DNA from: Pelagicoccus albus
GTDB taxonomy: Bacteria > Verrucomicrobiota > Verrucomicrobiia > Opitutales > Opitutaceae
Assembly (NCBI RefSeq): GCF_014230145.1
Contig: NZ_JACHVC010000006.1
Location: 186,001-250,000, forward strand
Direction of reading: 5' to 3'
Length of the DNA: 64,000 nt
Each line of letters begins with the position of its first letter. Within the stretch, counting starts at the first letter, position 1. A model generated the notes under the pieces. The model did not search any database, was not told the origin of the DNA, and was given only the letters and a program-made list of their open reading frames with translations. This document shows positions 33,765-42,615 of this stretch, piece by piece. Position numbers and translations under genes: made by a program.

Positions 33765-35165
33765 ATGTCATTCATCCACGACGACTTCCTTCTCCAATCG
33801 GATGCCGCTCGCGAGTTATTCCATAACTACGCCAAGGACGAGCCGATCCACGACTACCACTGCCACTTGCCTCCGCAGGACGTGGCCAACAATCGCCGCT
33901 TTAAGGACCTGGCCGAGATCTGGCTGGAAGGCGACCACTACAAGTGGCGAGCCATGCGTAGCAACGGGGTCTCGGAAACGTACTGCACCGGTGAGGCGGA
34001 TCCTTACGACAAGTTCCTTGCCTGGTGTCGCACCGTCCCGCACACGCTTCGCAATCCGCTCTACCACTGGAGTCATATCGAGCTGAAGCGTTACTTCGAT
34101 ATCGATGTTATCATCAACGAGGAATCCGCTAAGGACATCTGGGAAGCAGCCAACGAAAAGCTGAAGACAGACGAGTTGAGCGCTCACGGAATCCTCAAAA
34201 AGTTTAAGGTCAAGGTCGTGGGTACGACCGACGATCCAGTTGACGATCTTGCCAACCACAAGATAATCGCTGGTCAAGGCCTCGATACTAAAGTGGTTCC
34301 TACATTCCGTCCCGACAAGGCTTTGAATGTCGATCAAGCGGAAGCCTTCAACGCTTGGGTCGATAAGCTCGCCTCTGTAGTTGGCAAGGAGATCACTAGC
34401 TTGCAGGCCCTTCTGGATGCGCTGAAGGAGCGGCATGATTTCTTCCACGAAATGGGCGGCCGCCTATCGGACCACGGTTTGGAACGGTGTTTCTTCGCCG
34501 AAACGTCCGAGCAGGAAGTCGCATCCATTTTTGATAAGGCTCGCGGTGGATCCAACGCGACTCCAGCGGAAAAGGAAGCCTTCGCCTTCTACCTGATGCG
34601 CGAGTTCGGCCGCTGGAATGCGGAGAAGAGCTGGACCATGCAGTTGCACGTGGGAGCGATCCGTAACAACAATTCCCGTATGATGCGTAAGCTCGGTCCA
34701 GATACCGGCTTCGATTCCATTGGAGATTTCCCGCAGGTCCAAACCATGAGCCGCTTTCTCGACAGTTTGGACTCCACAGCCCAACTGCCGAAGACGGTGC
34801 TCTACAACCTTAACTGGGCTGACAATTACGCCATGGCTACGATGTTGGGTAACTTCCAGGATGGCACCGTACCGGGCAAGATCCAGCTCGGCAGCGGCTG
34901 GTGGTTCCTCGATCAGAAGGAAGGCATGGAGGCTCAGATGAATGCCTTGTCCAGTCTCGGGCTATTGTCGCGCTTCGTCGGCATGCTTACCGATTCGCGC
35001 TCCTTCCTATCGTATCCGCGTCACGAGTACTTCCGCCGCATTCTTTGTAACCTGCTGGGCACCGACATCGAAAACGGGGAGTTGCCTCGTGACTTCGCCC
35101 ACGTCGGTGGCATGGTGAAGGATATTTGCTTCACAAACGCCTACAACTACTTCGGCGTTAAGTAG
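33765..35165 (+). CDS. uxaC: Glucuronate/galacturonate isomerase
   Basis: First intracellular step: D-galacturonate to D-tagaturonate, or D-glucuronate to D-fructuronate. The 466 residues match the E. coli length. The metal motif HDYHCHL (His32 and His34), HFSIEL-region equivalent DDPVDDL, and FLSYPRHEYFRRILCNLLG near the C-terminus are characteristic. The start is the ATG at 33765; a TTG four codons upstream is open. It is the last gene of the uronate operon, followed by a terminator. Confidence 0.94.
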   Translation: MSFIHDDFLLQSDAARELFHNYAKDEPIHDYHCHLPPQDVANNRRFKDLAEIWLEGDHYKWRAMRSNGVSETYCTGEADPYDKFLAWCRTVPHTLRNPLYHWSHIELKRYFDIDVIINEESAKDIWEAANEKLKTDELSAHGILKKFKVKVVGTTDDPVDDLANHKIIAGQGLDTKVVPTFRPDKALNVDQAEAFNAWVDKLASVVGKEITSLQALLDALKERHDFFHEMGGRLSDHGLERCFFAETSEQEVASIFDKARGGSNATPAEKEAFAFYLMREFGRWNAEKSWTMQLHVGAIRNNNSRMMRKLGPDTGFDSIGDFPQVQTMSRFLDSLDSTAQLPKTVLYNLNWADNYAMATMLGNFQDGTVPGKIQLGSGWWFLDQKEGMEAQMNALSSLGLLSRFVGMLTDSRSFLSYPRHEYFRRILCNLLGTDIENGELPRDFAHVGGMVKDICFTNAYNYFGVK

Positions 35166-35188
35166 ATCGCTAGCGGTTCACTTTATAC

Positions 35189-35221
35189 AGGCTCAACCCT
35201 TTCGAAGGTTGGGCCTTTTTT
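35189..35221 (+). terminator. Rho-independent terminator after uxaC
   Basis: A stem of AGGCTCAACC with GGTTGGGCCT (one G-U pair) is closed by a short loop and followed by TTTTTT. It ends the uronate operon. Confidence 0.88.
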
Positions 35222-35332
35222 CGACGTGTTGAAACGCTTCAGAGACTGGTTTCTGGAAAATTGACAGCTCGCTTGCGAAGGCTACCTTCGCCCCTTCACT
35301 GACTATTTCCCTACTTCTTCCAGCCGCCTTTG

Positions 35333-38300
35333 ATGCCTTACAGGCTTAAAAAGGACTTCTCGTCCATCCGATTGCTTTTCCTAAGCCTATCCCTCGCGCT
35401 AGGGGTGGCATCTCTTTTAGCGGCCCACTTCATGAGGTCGGCAGAGTCGGACCAGGAGGTGAAGGCCGAGCTTCTGATGTCGCTCAGCATCGATGCGTTT
35501 CGCACTATGGAAGAGGAAGAGGCTGTCGATTTTCTGGAGCGAATCTGGCCGGCGGGCGATGTGGATACGGGCTTGGTCGTTTTCATAGCTCAGTCAGGAA
35601 AGGCTTTCTCGGAGAGCAGGTTGATTTGGCCTACGGATGGCTTGCAGAGATCTAATCCAGAGTCTTTTCCCGAGTCCATTAGCTCCATGGAGGTCGCAGA
35701 CGAGAGCTCCTATTATTTTCGTGAAAAGGGTAGTCACTTCCACTGCCAGATATCCTCACTGAGTAAAACGGATGAGCTACTGATTGCACTCGTGCACAGT
35801 CCGGGAAATTGGTTTCTGGGGTTGGTTGCTCCGGTCGGGCTCGGAGTCTTTGGTGCTGTTTTCCTCGTATTTTCTTTGTACCAGATAGTCGGGAAGCGTT
35901 CTGGGCCGGATCCGTTGGCTTCGAGACTTTTTGGCCAATATAGCGAGTTTACTCAGCTCGTGGATTCCCGCCCGGCCCAGATTTGGATACTCGATCTGGA
36001 TAAACGAATTTTGGTCGTAAATCAGGCAGGGGCTCAGGCAACGGGGTGCTCCAGAGATGAATTGCTTGGCAAGAGCCTTGAATCGGTGTTGCCCGATGAA
36101 ATGCTGACCGGATTCGATCCTGAAAAGTCGGTAGTCGAGATTCGAAAACCCATTTTCACGCGTGAGCGAGAATCGCCTTCCGAGGATGAGACAGATCAAA
36201 CGATCCGAATCGAAAAAATACCTTTGTCCAACGAAGAGGGACGATTGAGCGGGCATGCTGTTATCATATATGATGTGTCCGAACTTGTAGGGCTGCAGGA
36301 CGTTAAGAGTTCTAACGAGCGTTTAATGCGGCGACTACTGGAAATCGGGAACTGGCAGGCTAGCGATTTCGAGGAACGCATTTTGGCGGGACTCGAGGAG
36401 ACCTGTGAGATTTTGGGTCTGGAAACGGGAATTCTTTCTGATTTGGACGAAGGGCGATATTGGGTGAGGCAATCCTACACTGCCAATCGAGCGTTTTGCC
36501 CAGGGGCGAGCTGGGACATCGAGGACGTTTATTGCCAAATCGTTATCGATTCCCAGAAGCCATACGCCACCAACAACATGAGCCATTCAGAGTGGAGAAC
36601 TCTGAGGTGCCATGAACGTCTTGCGTGGGAAAGTTACATCGGTGCACCCATTCACCGAGATGGGTGTACGGTGGGTACTATCAATTTCAGTTCACCGAAT
36701 GCGAGGGGCGCACCTTTCACACAATTCGAGATAGACTGTGTGCTAATGATGGCCAGATGGGTGGAAGGTCTGCTTTCAAGAGAAGCGATCTTGTCTCAAT
36801 TGCATAGGCGCTCTGAAGAGTTACGTGTAATTTTGGATACCGTTCCTAACTACATTTGGTACAAGGATGACGGCAACTACGTCATCACTGCAAATAAAGC
36901 GGCTGCCGAATCAGTGGGGATGACGGTTCAGGAAGTCGAAGGTCTGCATACCAAAGAGATTTTTCCGAATCAGTCCGAACGCTACTTCGCTCAAGATAAG
37001 GAAGTAATGGAAAGTGGAGAATCGATTCTGGGCCTGATAGAGCCGTATCAGCCTATACGCGGAAAGTCTCGCTGGATACAGACCGATAAAGTCCCTTATC
37101 GTTTTAATGAGAACAAAAAAGGGGTTTTGGCGGTTGCCACTGACATTACGGATTTGCTCGGGAGTCAAGAGGCTCTAGGGGCTGCAGAGCGCCGGTTTCG
37201 CATGGCGGTAGAGGGGTCACCGACTGGGATCTTGCTGGTGGAAGATAACCTGCGTATTCAACTTGTGAATAACGAAGTTGAGAGAATGCTTGGCTATGAG
37301 CGAAGCGAGTTGGTGGGGTCGCTCGTTTCTGATGTTCTTGGAGACCAAATGGCTGTGGCTTTAGGGGATCTCTTTTCTGGTGAAGCTCCGGAGGAGGGAA
37401 AGGTGGTTTACGGGTCCGATGGCGGTCTGGTGGTCGCGACAAAAAGTGGCGGTTCCTTGCCTATTGAGATCTTTCTGAGCGCATTCAACCTTTCGGACGG
37501 AATTACGGTGATGATTTCCGCGATCGATATATCTTCGCGTATCGCAGCGCAGGAAGCTCTTCATGAGAGCCAAGAGCTATTTCGTTTGGCAGCGGACGGT
37601 GCGAGTGTCGGGATATGGGACTGGTTCGATGTCAATCGTGATGAAGGCTGGTGGTCTCCGAAGTTGTATGAGCTTATCGGGTACACACCAGAGGAGATTC
37701 CCGCAAGCCTGTCGGGTATCCAAAAGATCATGCATCCGGACGATGTGGAAAAGACTTTTTCTGCGGTGCAAGATAGCTTGTTGAATGACGGTTTCTATAG
37801 CGCTGACTATCGACTGCTTTGCGGGGATGGGGAGTACAGGTGGTTTCTTGGAAGCGGCAAGGTTACCAGGGATAAGTCTGGTGATATCCGAAGGATGACG
37901 GGCACAATGCAAGATATCCACGACCGTAAACAGGCGGAGGATTCCCTGATGAGGGCGAACCAGGAACTTCAAAGAGCTAATGAGGAGTTGTCCAATTTTG
38001 CTCATTTGAGCTCTCACGACCTTCAAGAGCCGCTTAGGACTATTTCTAGTTTCGTAGGCTTACTCAAAGACGATTATAGCTCTCTGTTTGATGAGGTTGC
38101 CGCTGGTTACATGGGCTACATCTCCCAAGGTGTGACCCGTTTGCAGAATATGATCAGGAGTCTACTCAGGTATAATGAATTGGACTTCAAGAAAGGGGCG
38201 GCATCAAAGTTTCCGATTATAGAGGCGATTGACATGGCTATGTTAGACCTCAAGGCCAGCATGGAAGGTGTGAAGGTCGAGAGCTTCCTTGACGAGGATT

Positions 38301-38689
38301 TACCACTTGTTACAGGAAACGTGACGCAAATATCCCTCGTTTTTCAGAATTTGTTCAATAACGCCATCAAGTTCAACAAGTCGCCAGAGCCTTGTATCAC
38401 TGTATCCGCTAAAGTCGTTCCTTATACTGAACTAGGTGAAAGGTCTAATAGGGAGGTAGACCACCTAGTAGTTGAAGTCCAAGACAACGGTATCGGAATA
38501 AGGGAAAGGTACCAAGACCGTATTTTTTCGATTTTTCAAAAGCTGCATCCAAGTGATGAATACGAGGGGAGCGGCATTGGTTTATCCATGGTACAGAAGA
38601 TTATGGAGGGCCACAAGGGGGCCGTTTGGTTAAAATCGCGTGAAGGAGAGGGGAGTTCGTTCTATCTGGCCTTCCCATTTGACGCTTAG
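35333..38689 (+). CDS. Multi-domain sensor histidine kinase (PAS-GAF-PAS-PAS-PAS-HisKA-HATPase)
   Basis: A membrane sensor kinase of 1118 residues. A helix at about 13-33 and another at about 158-183 flank a periplasmic domain of about 125 residues. Inside follow a PAS domain (about 205-310, RPAQIWILDLDKRILVVNQAG), a GAF-like domain (about 340-485), and three PAS domains (about 495-610, 620-740, 745-860). The kinase core carries the phosphoacceptor His895 in SSHDLQEPLR, N box LFQNLFNNAIKFN and GSGIGLSMV. The SHDLQEPLR type is common in phytochrome-like kinases, but no chromophore Cys was identified. A response regulator gene follows 87 bp later. Confidence 0.88.
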   Translation: MPYRLKKDFSSIRLLFLSLSLALGVASLLAAHFMRSAESDQEVKAELLMSLSIDAFRTMEEEEAVDFLERIWPAGDVDTGLVVFIAQSGKAFSESRLIWPTDGLQRSNPESFPESISSMEVADESSYYFREKGSHFHCQISSLSKTDELLIALVHSPGNWFLGLVAPVGLGVFGAVFLVFSLYQIVGKRSGPDPLASRLFGQYSEFTQLVDSRPAQIWILDLDKRILVVNQAGAQATGCSRDELLGKSLESVLPDEMLTGFDPEKSVVEIRKPIFTRERESPSEDETDQTIRIEKIPLSNEEGRLSGHAVIIYDVSELVGLQDVKSSNERLMRRLLEIGNWQASDFEERILAGLEETCEILGLETGILSDLDEGRYWVRQSYTANRAFCPGASWDIEDVYCQIVIDSQKPYATNNMSHSEWRTLRCHERLAWESYIGAPIHRDGCTVGTINFSSPNARGAPFTQFEIDCVLMMARWVEGLLSREAILSQLHRRSEELRVILDTVPNYIWYKDDGNYVITANKAAAESVGMTVQEVEGLHTKEIFPNQSERYFAQDKEVMESGESILGLIEPYQPIRGKSRWIQTDKVPYRFNENKKGVLAVATDITDLLGSQEALGAAERRFRMAVEGSPTGILLVEDNLRIQLVNNEVERMLGYERSELVGSLVSDVLGDQMAVALGDLFSGEAPEEGKVVYGSDGGLVVATKSGGSLPIEIFLSAFNLSDGITVMISAIDISSRIAAQEALHESQELFRLAADGASVGIWDWFDVNRDEGWWSPKLYELIGYTPEEIPASLSGIQKIMHPDDVEKTFSAVQDSLLNDGFYSADYRLLCGDGEYRWFLGSGKVTRDKSGDIRRMTGTMQDIHDRKQAEDSLMRANQELQRANEELSNFAHLSSHDLQEPLRTISSFVGLLKDDYSSLFDEVAAGYMGYISQGVTRLQNMIRSLLRYNELDFKKGAASKFPIIEAIDMAMLDLKASMEGVKVESFLDEDLPLVTGNVTQISLVFQNLFNNAIKFNKSPEPCITVSAKVVPYTELGERSNREVDHLVVEVQDNGIGIRERYQDRIFSIFQKLHPSDEYEGSGIGLSMVQKIMEGHKGAVWLKSREGEGSSFYLAFPFDA

Positions 38690-38776
38690 GGTTGTCTATT
38701 ACTTTAATTTGAGTAATGTACGCTCCTGTGAATCCGATAAATACTAACGACGACTACCAATTCTAAGGTGTGTGTT

Positions 38777-39235
38777 ATGACTGATACAATAAGAGCAATC
38801 GAGATACTGCTTGTAGAAGACAACGAAGCGGACATCCGCCTTACGCAAATTGCGTTAGATCGTTCGAATCTTGAGCACAATCTTAATGTCGTAAAGGATG
38901 GCGAGCAGGCAATAGCCTATCTCAAGGGTGAAGAAGGGTATGACGAGCGGGTGGAGCCTGATCTTGTTCTGCTCGATTTGAACCTCCCCAAAGTGAACGG
39001 ATCCGAGGTCTTGAAGGATATTCGGGCTACCGAGGCCCTCAAAGATTTGCCCGTTATCGTTCTAACGACCTCGGACGCGGACAAGGACATATTCGAGAGC
39101 TACGAGCTGCATGCTAATTGCTATTTAACCAAGCCAGATAGCTTAAACCGGTTCATGGATGTAGTTGAAATGATCAAGGACTTTTGGACCAAAGCGAATA
39201 CTCCCCAGACCGACGAGGTTAAGTTGGCTGATTAG
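38777..39235 (+). CDS. Single-domain response regulator (Rcp1/CheY-like)
   Basis: A 152-residue receiver domain without an output domain. ILLVEDNEADIRLTQIAL holds the acidic pocket. The phosphoacceptor Asp (about 66) lies in DLVLLDLNLPKVNG, and VIVLTTSDADKD and CYLTKPDS supply the Thr/Ser and Lys. The EDNEADIRL type is that of Rcp1-like partners of phytochrome-style kinases, so it is very likely the target of the kinase upstream. The start is the ATG at 38777, with AAGG a few bases before it. The next relay is not visible. Confidence 0.92.
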   Translation: MTDTIRAIEILLVEDNEADIRLTQIALDRSNLEHNLNVVKDGEQAIAYLKGEEGYDERVEPDLVLLDLNLPKVNGSEVLKDIRATEALKDLPVIVLTTSDADKDIFESYELHANCYLTKPDSLNRFMDVVEMIKDFWTKANTPQTDEVKLAD

Positions 39236-39347
39236 ATTCCGACCATTGCCGACCGGTTGCCGTACCGGCGGTTCAGAAGTTGAATCTTACGATTCGAAAA
39301 AATCAGAGGTTGATCGGTCGGAACTTGGCGGTGCATATTTGCAATGT

Positions 39348-40343
39348 ATGGAATATGTCCCCGAGCAAAATCGATATCAAACCCTTGAATACAACCGTTG
39401 TGGCAAGAGTGGTCTCAAGCTTCCACCCTTGTCACTGGGCTTGTGGCACAATTTTGGGAGCGAGGACGATTTCTCCAACGCCAGAGAACTAGCCCTCTAC
39501 GCTTTCGACAATGGCATAACCCATTTCGATCTAGCCAACAACTACGGTCCCGTTCCGGGAGCAGCTGAGACTAATTTTGGCCGTATCCTTGCTGACGATC
39601 TCGCTAGTTACCGTGACGAGCTGATCATTTCGTCGAAAGCAGGTTACCTGATGTGGGATGGCCCCTACGGGGATTGGGGGTCCAAGAAATACCTGGTAGC
39701 CAGCTTAGATCAGAGTTTGAAGCGTGTCGGAGTCGATTACTTCGACATCTTTTACTCGCACCGACCTGACCCTGAAACGCCTATTGAAGAAACTGTGGAC
39801 GCCCTGGAATATGCGGTGAACTCAGGTAAAGCTCTCTATGTCGGCATTTCCAACTACGATGCAGATCAGACCGCTGCTGCCTACGCTGAACTGAAAAGCA
39901 GAGGTATCCGCTGTCTCATACATCAACCACGCTACAATATGATCGACCGCCGGCCTGAGGCTGGCTTGTTCGACCAGCTCGATTCTTTGGGGATGGGGGC
40001 TATTGTTTTTAGTCCTTTGGAGCAGGGAATTCTCGCGGGGCGCTATCTTGATGGGATACCCGACTCCTCTCGCGCAACCAAAGGCGTATTTCTCAACGAG
40101 GAGAAAGCTCTGTCGTATCAAAAGCTTTCGAGGAGTCTAAACGAGATTGCGCAAAGTAGGGGGCAAAGCCTTGCCCAAATGGCCATTGCTTGGGTCTTGA
40201 AGCGGCGAACGGTGTGTTCAGCTCTCATCGGAGCTAGCTCGACCCGCCAAATCCAGGAAAATTTAGCCGCTTTAGAGCGGCTCGACTTCAGCGTAGAGGA
40301 ACTGGCGGCGATCGATAAGGTGATCAAAGATCACCAAAGCTAA
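39348..40343 (+). CDS. Aldo/keto reductase (YghZ/Kv-beta-like)
   Basis: NADPH-dependent aldehyde reductase of 331 residues. The (beta/alpha)8 barrel shows CGKSGLKLPPLSLGLWHNFG, the tetrad regions DLANNYGP and SSKAGYLMW, and YFDIFYSHRPD with the His. VFSPLEQGILAGRYL and SALIGASSTRQIQENL bind NADP. This pattern is the L-glyceraldehyde-3-phosphate reductase type. I start at the ATG at 39348; the frame is open to 39246 but the extra residues are not conserved in character. It is separated by 112 bp from the response regulator and convergent with the ParA gene. Confidence 0.87.
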   Translation: MEYVPEQNRYQTLEYNRCGKSGLKLPPLSLGLWHNFGSEDDFSNARELALYAFDNGITHFDLANNYGPVPGAAETNFGRILADDLASYRDELIISSKAGYLMWDGPYGDWGSKKYLVASLDQSLKRVGVDYFDIFYSHRPDPETPIEETVDALEYAVNSGKALYVGISNYDADQTAAAYAELKSRGIRCLIHQPRYNMIDRRPEAGLFDQLDSLGMGAIVFSPLEQGILAGRYLDGIPDSSRATKGVFLNEEKALSYQKLSRSLNEIAQSRGQSLAQMAIAWVLKRRTVCSALIGASSTRQIQENLAALERLDFSVEELAAIDKVIKDHQS

Positions 40344-40358
40344 CCCTTAGGACATGAT

Positions 40359-40379
40359 ACGAGGAGTTTTACTCCTCGT
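40359..40379. terminator. Hairpin at the convergent ends of the aldo/keto reductase and ParA genes
   Basis: Perfect 9-bp arms, ACGAGGAGT and ACTCCTCGT, have a 3-base loop and span the ParA stop codon at 40369-40371. No T-run is present, so intrinsic termination is doubtful. Confidence 0.4.
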
Positions 40380-41286
40380 CATTCTCCTCTTCGTCTGCCT
40401 CGGCGTCGCCGAGTTGGACAAGCAGGTGTTTTGTCAGCTTGATGTAGTCCTCTGCCAAGTTGATTGAGGCGTCCTGTTTTGACATCAAAACAGTTGGTAT
40501 CCCAAGCATGACTGCTCGACCTACGGTAACGGAGTGGCGTACCAAGTCCGGGTAGATGTGGGTCTTTTCGGATACTTTTCCTTGGGTTTTGAAGCGGTCG
40601 ATCTGCGAGTTAAATCGCTCCAGCGGCACGTGGATTTTGGTCCCGGGCTTCACGGCGTTAAGAGCGATACCGATGATTTCGGGGATGGGAGCGTCGAGCT
40701 CTTTGCGTTCCGTGGCGGTATCCGATTTAAAACGGGCCAACTTGTCTACTAGCAGATGGAATCCGATGATGCTGAGCGCGTCCGGATTCGATGGAACCAA
40801 GACGTGGTCAGATGAGAATAAGGCACACTGGGTGGTGTAGAAGAAATTAGGCGGGCAGTCGAATAGGATGAAGTCGTAATCGTCTTCGATCTCTTTGAGA
40901 GCTTCGTGGAAGCGCACGTAGAAAGGCTTTCCCGGAATTTGGGGTACTTCGTGCTCCAAATCCATCAGCGAGAAGGAGGCTGGGCAAAGATCTAAGCGAG
41001 TGAGCATCTCGTCGCCTTCCGAGTCGCGAATGGGGCTCTTCTGAATGCAATCAGAAATTTTCGATTGTGGGTCCTTGAAGAGGTTAAGCAGGAATTTCTC
41101 CGGACTCTTGTTTAAGCTGTTCCATCGATCTAGTCGCATTAGCCAGATGCTGGCGTTGCTTTGGGCGTCGAAATCGACCACTAGGACGCGTCGACCCATG
41201 TAGGCGAGGCAGGCGCCCATGTTTACCAGGAGCGAGGTTTTTCCCACTCCGCCTTTGATGTTAAGAAAGCTAATCTTTTGAGCCAT
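40369..41286 (-). CDS. ParA/MinD-family ATPase (orphan, no ParB neighbour)
   Basis: A deviant Walker ATPase used to position cargo in the cell. The 305-residue product from the ATG at 41286 starts MAQKISFLNIKGGVGKTS (Walker A at residues 11-17 with the signature Lys). The Walker A' region VLVVDFDAQSNAS and Walker B FILFDCPPN follow. The frame extends to a GTG at 41323-41325, adding 13 residues, and either start is possible. The C-terminus is strongly acidic (AEADEEENDEE). There is no parB or chromosome-partition neighbour. The adjacent divergent gene encodes an acidic low-complexity protein, a likely functional partner by position. Confidence 0.87.
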   Translation of the reverse strand: MAQKISFLNIKGGVGKTSLLVNMGACLAYMGRRVLVVDFDAQSNASIWLMRLDRWNSLNKSPEKFLLNLFKDPQSKISDCIQKSPIRDSEGDEMLTRLDLCPASFSLMDLEHEVPQIPGKPFYVRFHEALKEIEDDYDFILFDCPPNFFYTTQCALFSSDHVLVPSNPDALSIIGFHLLVDKLARFKSDTATERKELDAPIPEIIGIALNAVKPGTKIHVPLERFNSQIDRFKTQGKVSEKTHIYPDLVRHSVTVGRAVMLGIPTVLMSKQDASINLAEDYIKLTKHLLVQLGDAEADEEENDEE

Positions 41287-41435
41287 GCGATTTAGTGGAT
41301 CGTCGGATAGCATCCCAGAATTCACCGGCTCGCAAAAGAAAATGCCTAAGCCGATTTCTTTAACATTTCTTTAATTCAGAGTGTGTCGATCAGTTGTTTA
41401 CAGTTTTATTCGGTGTAAGTTAGATAGTTTTTAAG

Positions 41436-42608
41436 ATGTCAGATACGGAGCGACAGGGATCGATATACGGCGAAATGGCCGAAAGGCGTAGCCGCAGCGA
41501 AGAACTACAGTCCAAGGCGGAGGAGATGGGCGTGCCCGTTTTCGTTCCTGATTCCGTTTCGGAAAGCGCTTCGGAAGTGGAAGAAAACTACGAGATAGTC
41601 TCTGAGGTCGAGATCTCCGAAGTGAATGACAGCGTTTCCGATCCTGAGCTCGAAGAAGTTGCAGTTGATGCTTTGCAGGATGAGCAGGAGTTGCCCGAAC
41701 CCCAGACAATTGAAAACGAGATGGTTCCGGAAACGGATCTTGTTGTTCCCGCGGATCCAGATCCAGTCATCGAAGACATCGTGGAACCAGCTTCCGATGC
41801 AGAGCTGGAACTCGAAGTAAACTCGATTGGCGAAGAAACGAGCTATTTCAGTGATCTAGATGAGGAACTTCCTAAAGAGCAGAGTTCGGAGCTTCTAGAA
41901 GCAACCGAAGAGGTAGAACAAGTTTCAGCTATTTCCGAAGAGCTCGGAGTGAGCGAAGAGATAGCAACAGCGGAGGTTGCTGACGATTCAGTTGAAGAGC
42001 TAGATCTCCCTGCCGCCGAAGAGCCTGAAAGCGTGGCCGACGAGGAGGTCGCATCTTTTGAAGTTGATGCCGAACCGCTGGAAGTTGAATCAAAAGCACC
42101 AGAAGCTATCGATTCAGATCCGGTAGAAGAGGAGACCGTTTCGGCAAATGATGACATCCAAGAGGAGGCTGAAGCTCCTGCGGTAGATGAAATCGAGGCC
42201 ATCGGAGATCCTGAACCAGTTTCCGAAGAGGCAATCTCGGAAGACATTCCAGATGAGATATCCGATGAGGAGCCAAAGACTCCTGAGCAATTAATTGGAG
42301 AGAGCGTCGACTTGCTAGGAGACGCTCCTGAAATGATCGAGGATAGCGATGTTCGCCGTGTTGCAGAAGACATCGTAGACAAGATTGGCTCTGTGGTGGA
42401 CATCCATAATTTGCCGAAGACGCAACCCTCTCGAGTGCTATCCAAGGTAGCCAAGGCTCAAGAAGCGGAAAAAGGCGGATCTGAGGAGAAGGTTGAACTG
42501 CCGGTTGTTGAGAAAAAGACCGAGGCGAAAGCGGAAACCTCTTCTGTTCCACCGAAGAAGAAGCGAAAGAAAGTCTCGCTGTTGGATAGTTATTTCAAGG
42601 GGCTTTAG
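41436..42608 (+). CDS. Acidic, low-complexity protein of unknown function
   Basis: No domain recognised. The product has 390 residues. About 40 mixed N-terminal residues (GSIYGEMAERRSRSEELQSK) are followed by about 250 residues made mostly of Glu, Asp, Ser, Val, Ala and Pro in irregular repeats (about a third acidic by eye). A more ordinary stretch lies near 285-350 (DSDVRRVAEDIVDKIGSVV), and the C-terminus is short and basic (KKKRKKVSLLDSYFKGL). No signal peptide or membrane helix is seen. The charge layout suggests a disordered spacer with interacting ends. It is divergent from the ParA gene, with 149 bp between them. Confidence 0.75.
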   Translation: MSDTERQGSIYGEMAERRSRSEELQSKAEEMGVPVFVPDSVSESASEVEENYEIVSEVEISEVNDSVSDPELEEVAVDALQDEQELPEPQTIENEMVPETDLVVPADPDPVIEDIVEPASDAELELEVNSIGEETSYFSDLDEELPKEQSSELLEATEEVEQVSAISEELGVSEEIATAEVADDSVEELDLPAAEEPESVADEEVASFEVDAEPLEVESKAPEAIDSDPVEEETVSANDDIQEEAEAPAVDEIEAIGDPEPVSEEAISEDIPDEISDEEPKTPEQLIGESVDLLGDAPEMIEDSDVRRVAEDIVDKIGSVVDIHNLPKTQPSRVLSKVAKAQEAEKGGSEEKVELPVVEKKTEAKAETSSVPPKKKRKKVSLLDSYFKGL

Positions 42609-42615
42609 GGAACCG

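Noticed and set aside
42548-42606. KKKRKK tail of the acidic protein, resembling a eukaryotic nuclear localisation signal
   Set aside because: A short basic run after an acidic domain is easily reached by chance and has no such meaning in a bacterium. It is more likely an electrostatic contact region.
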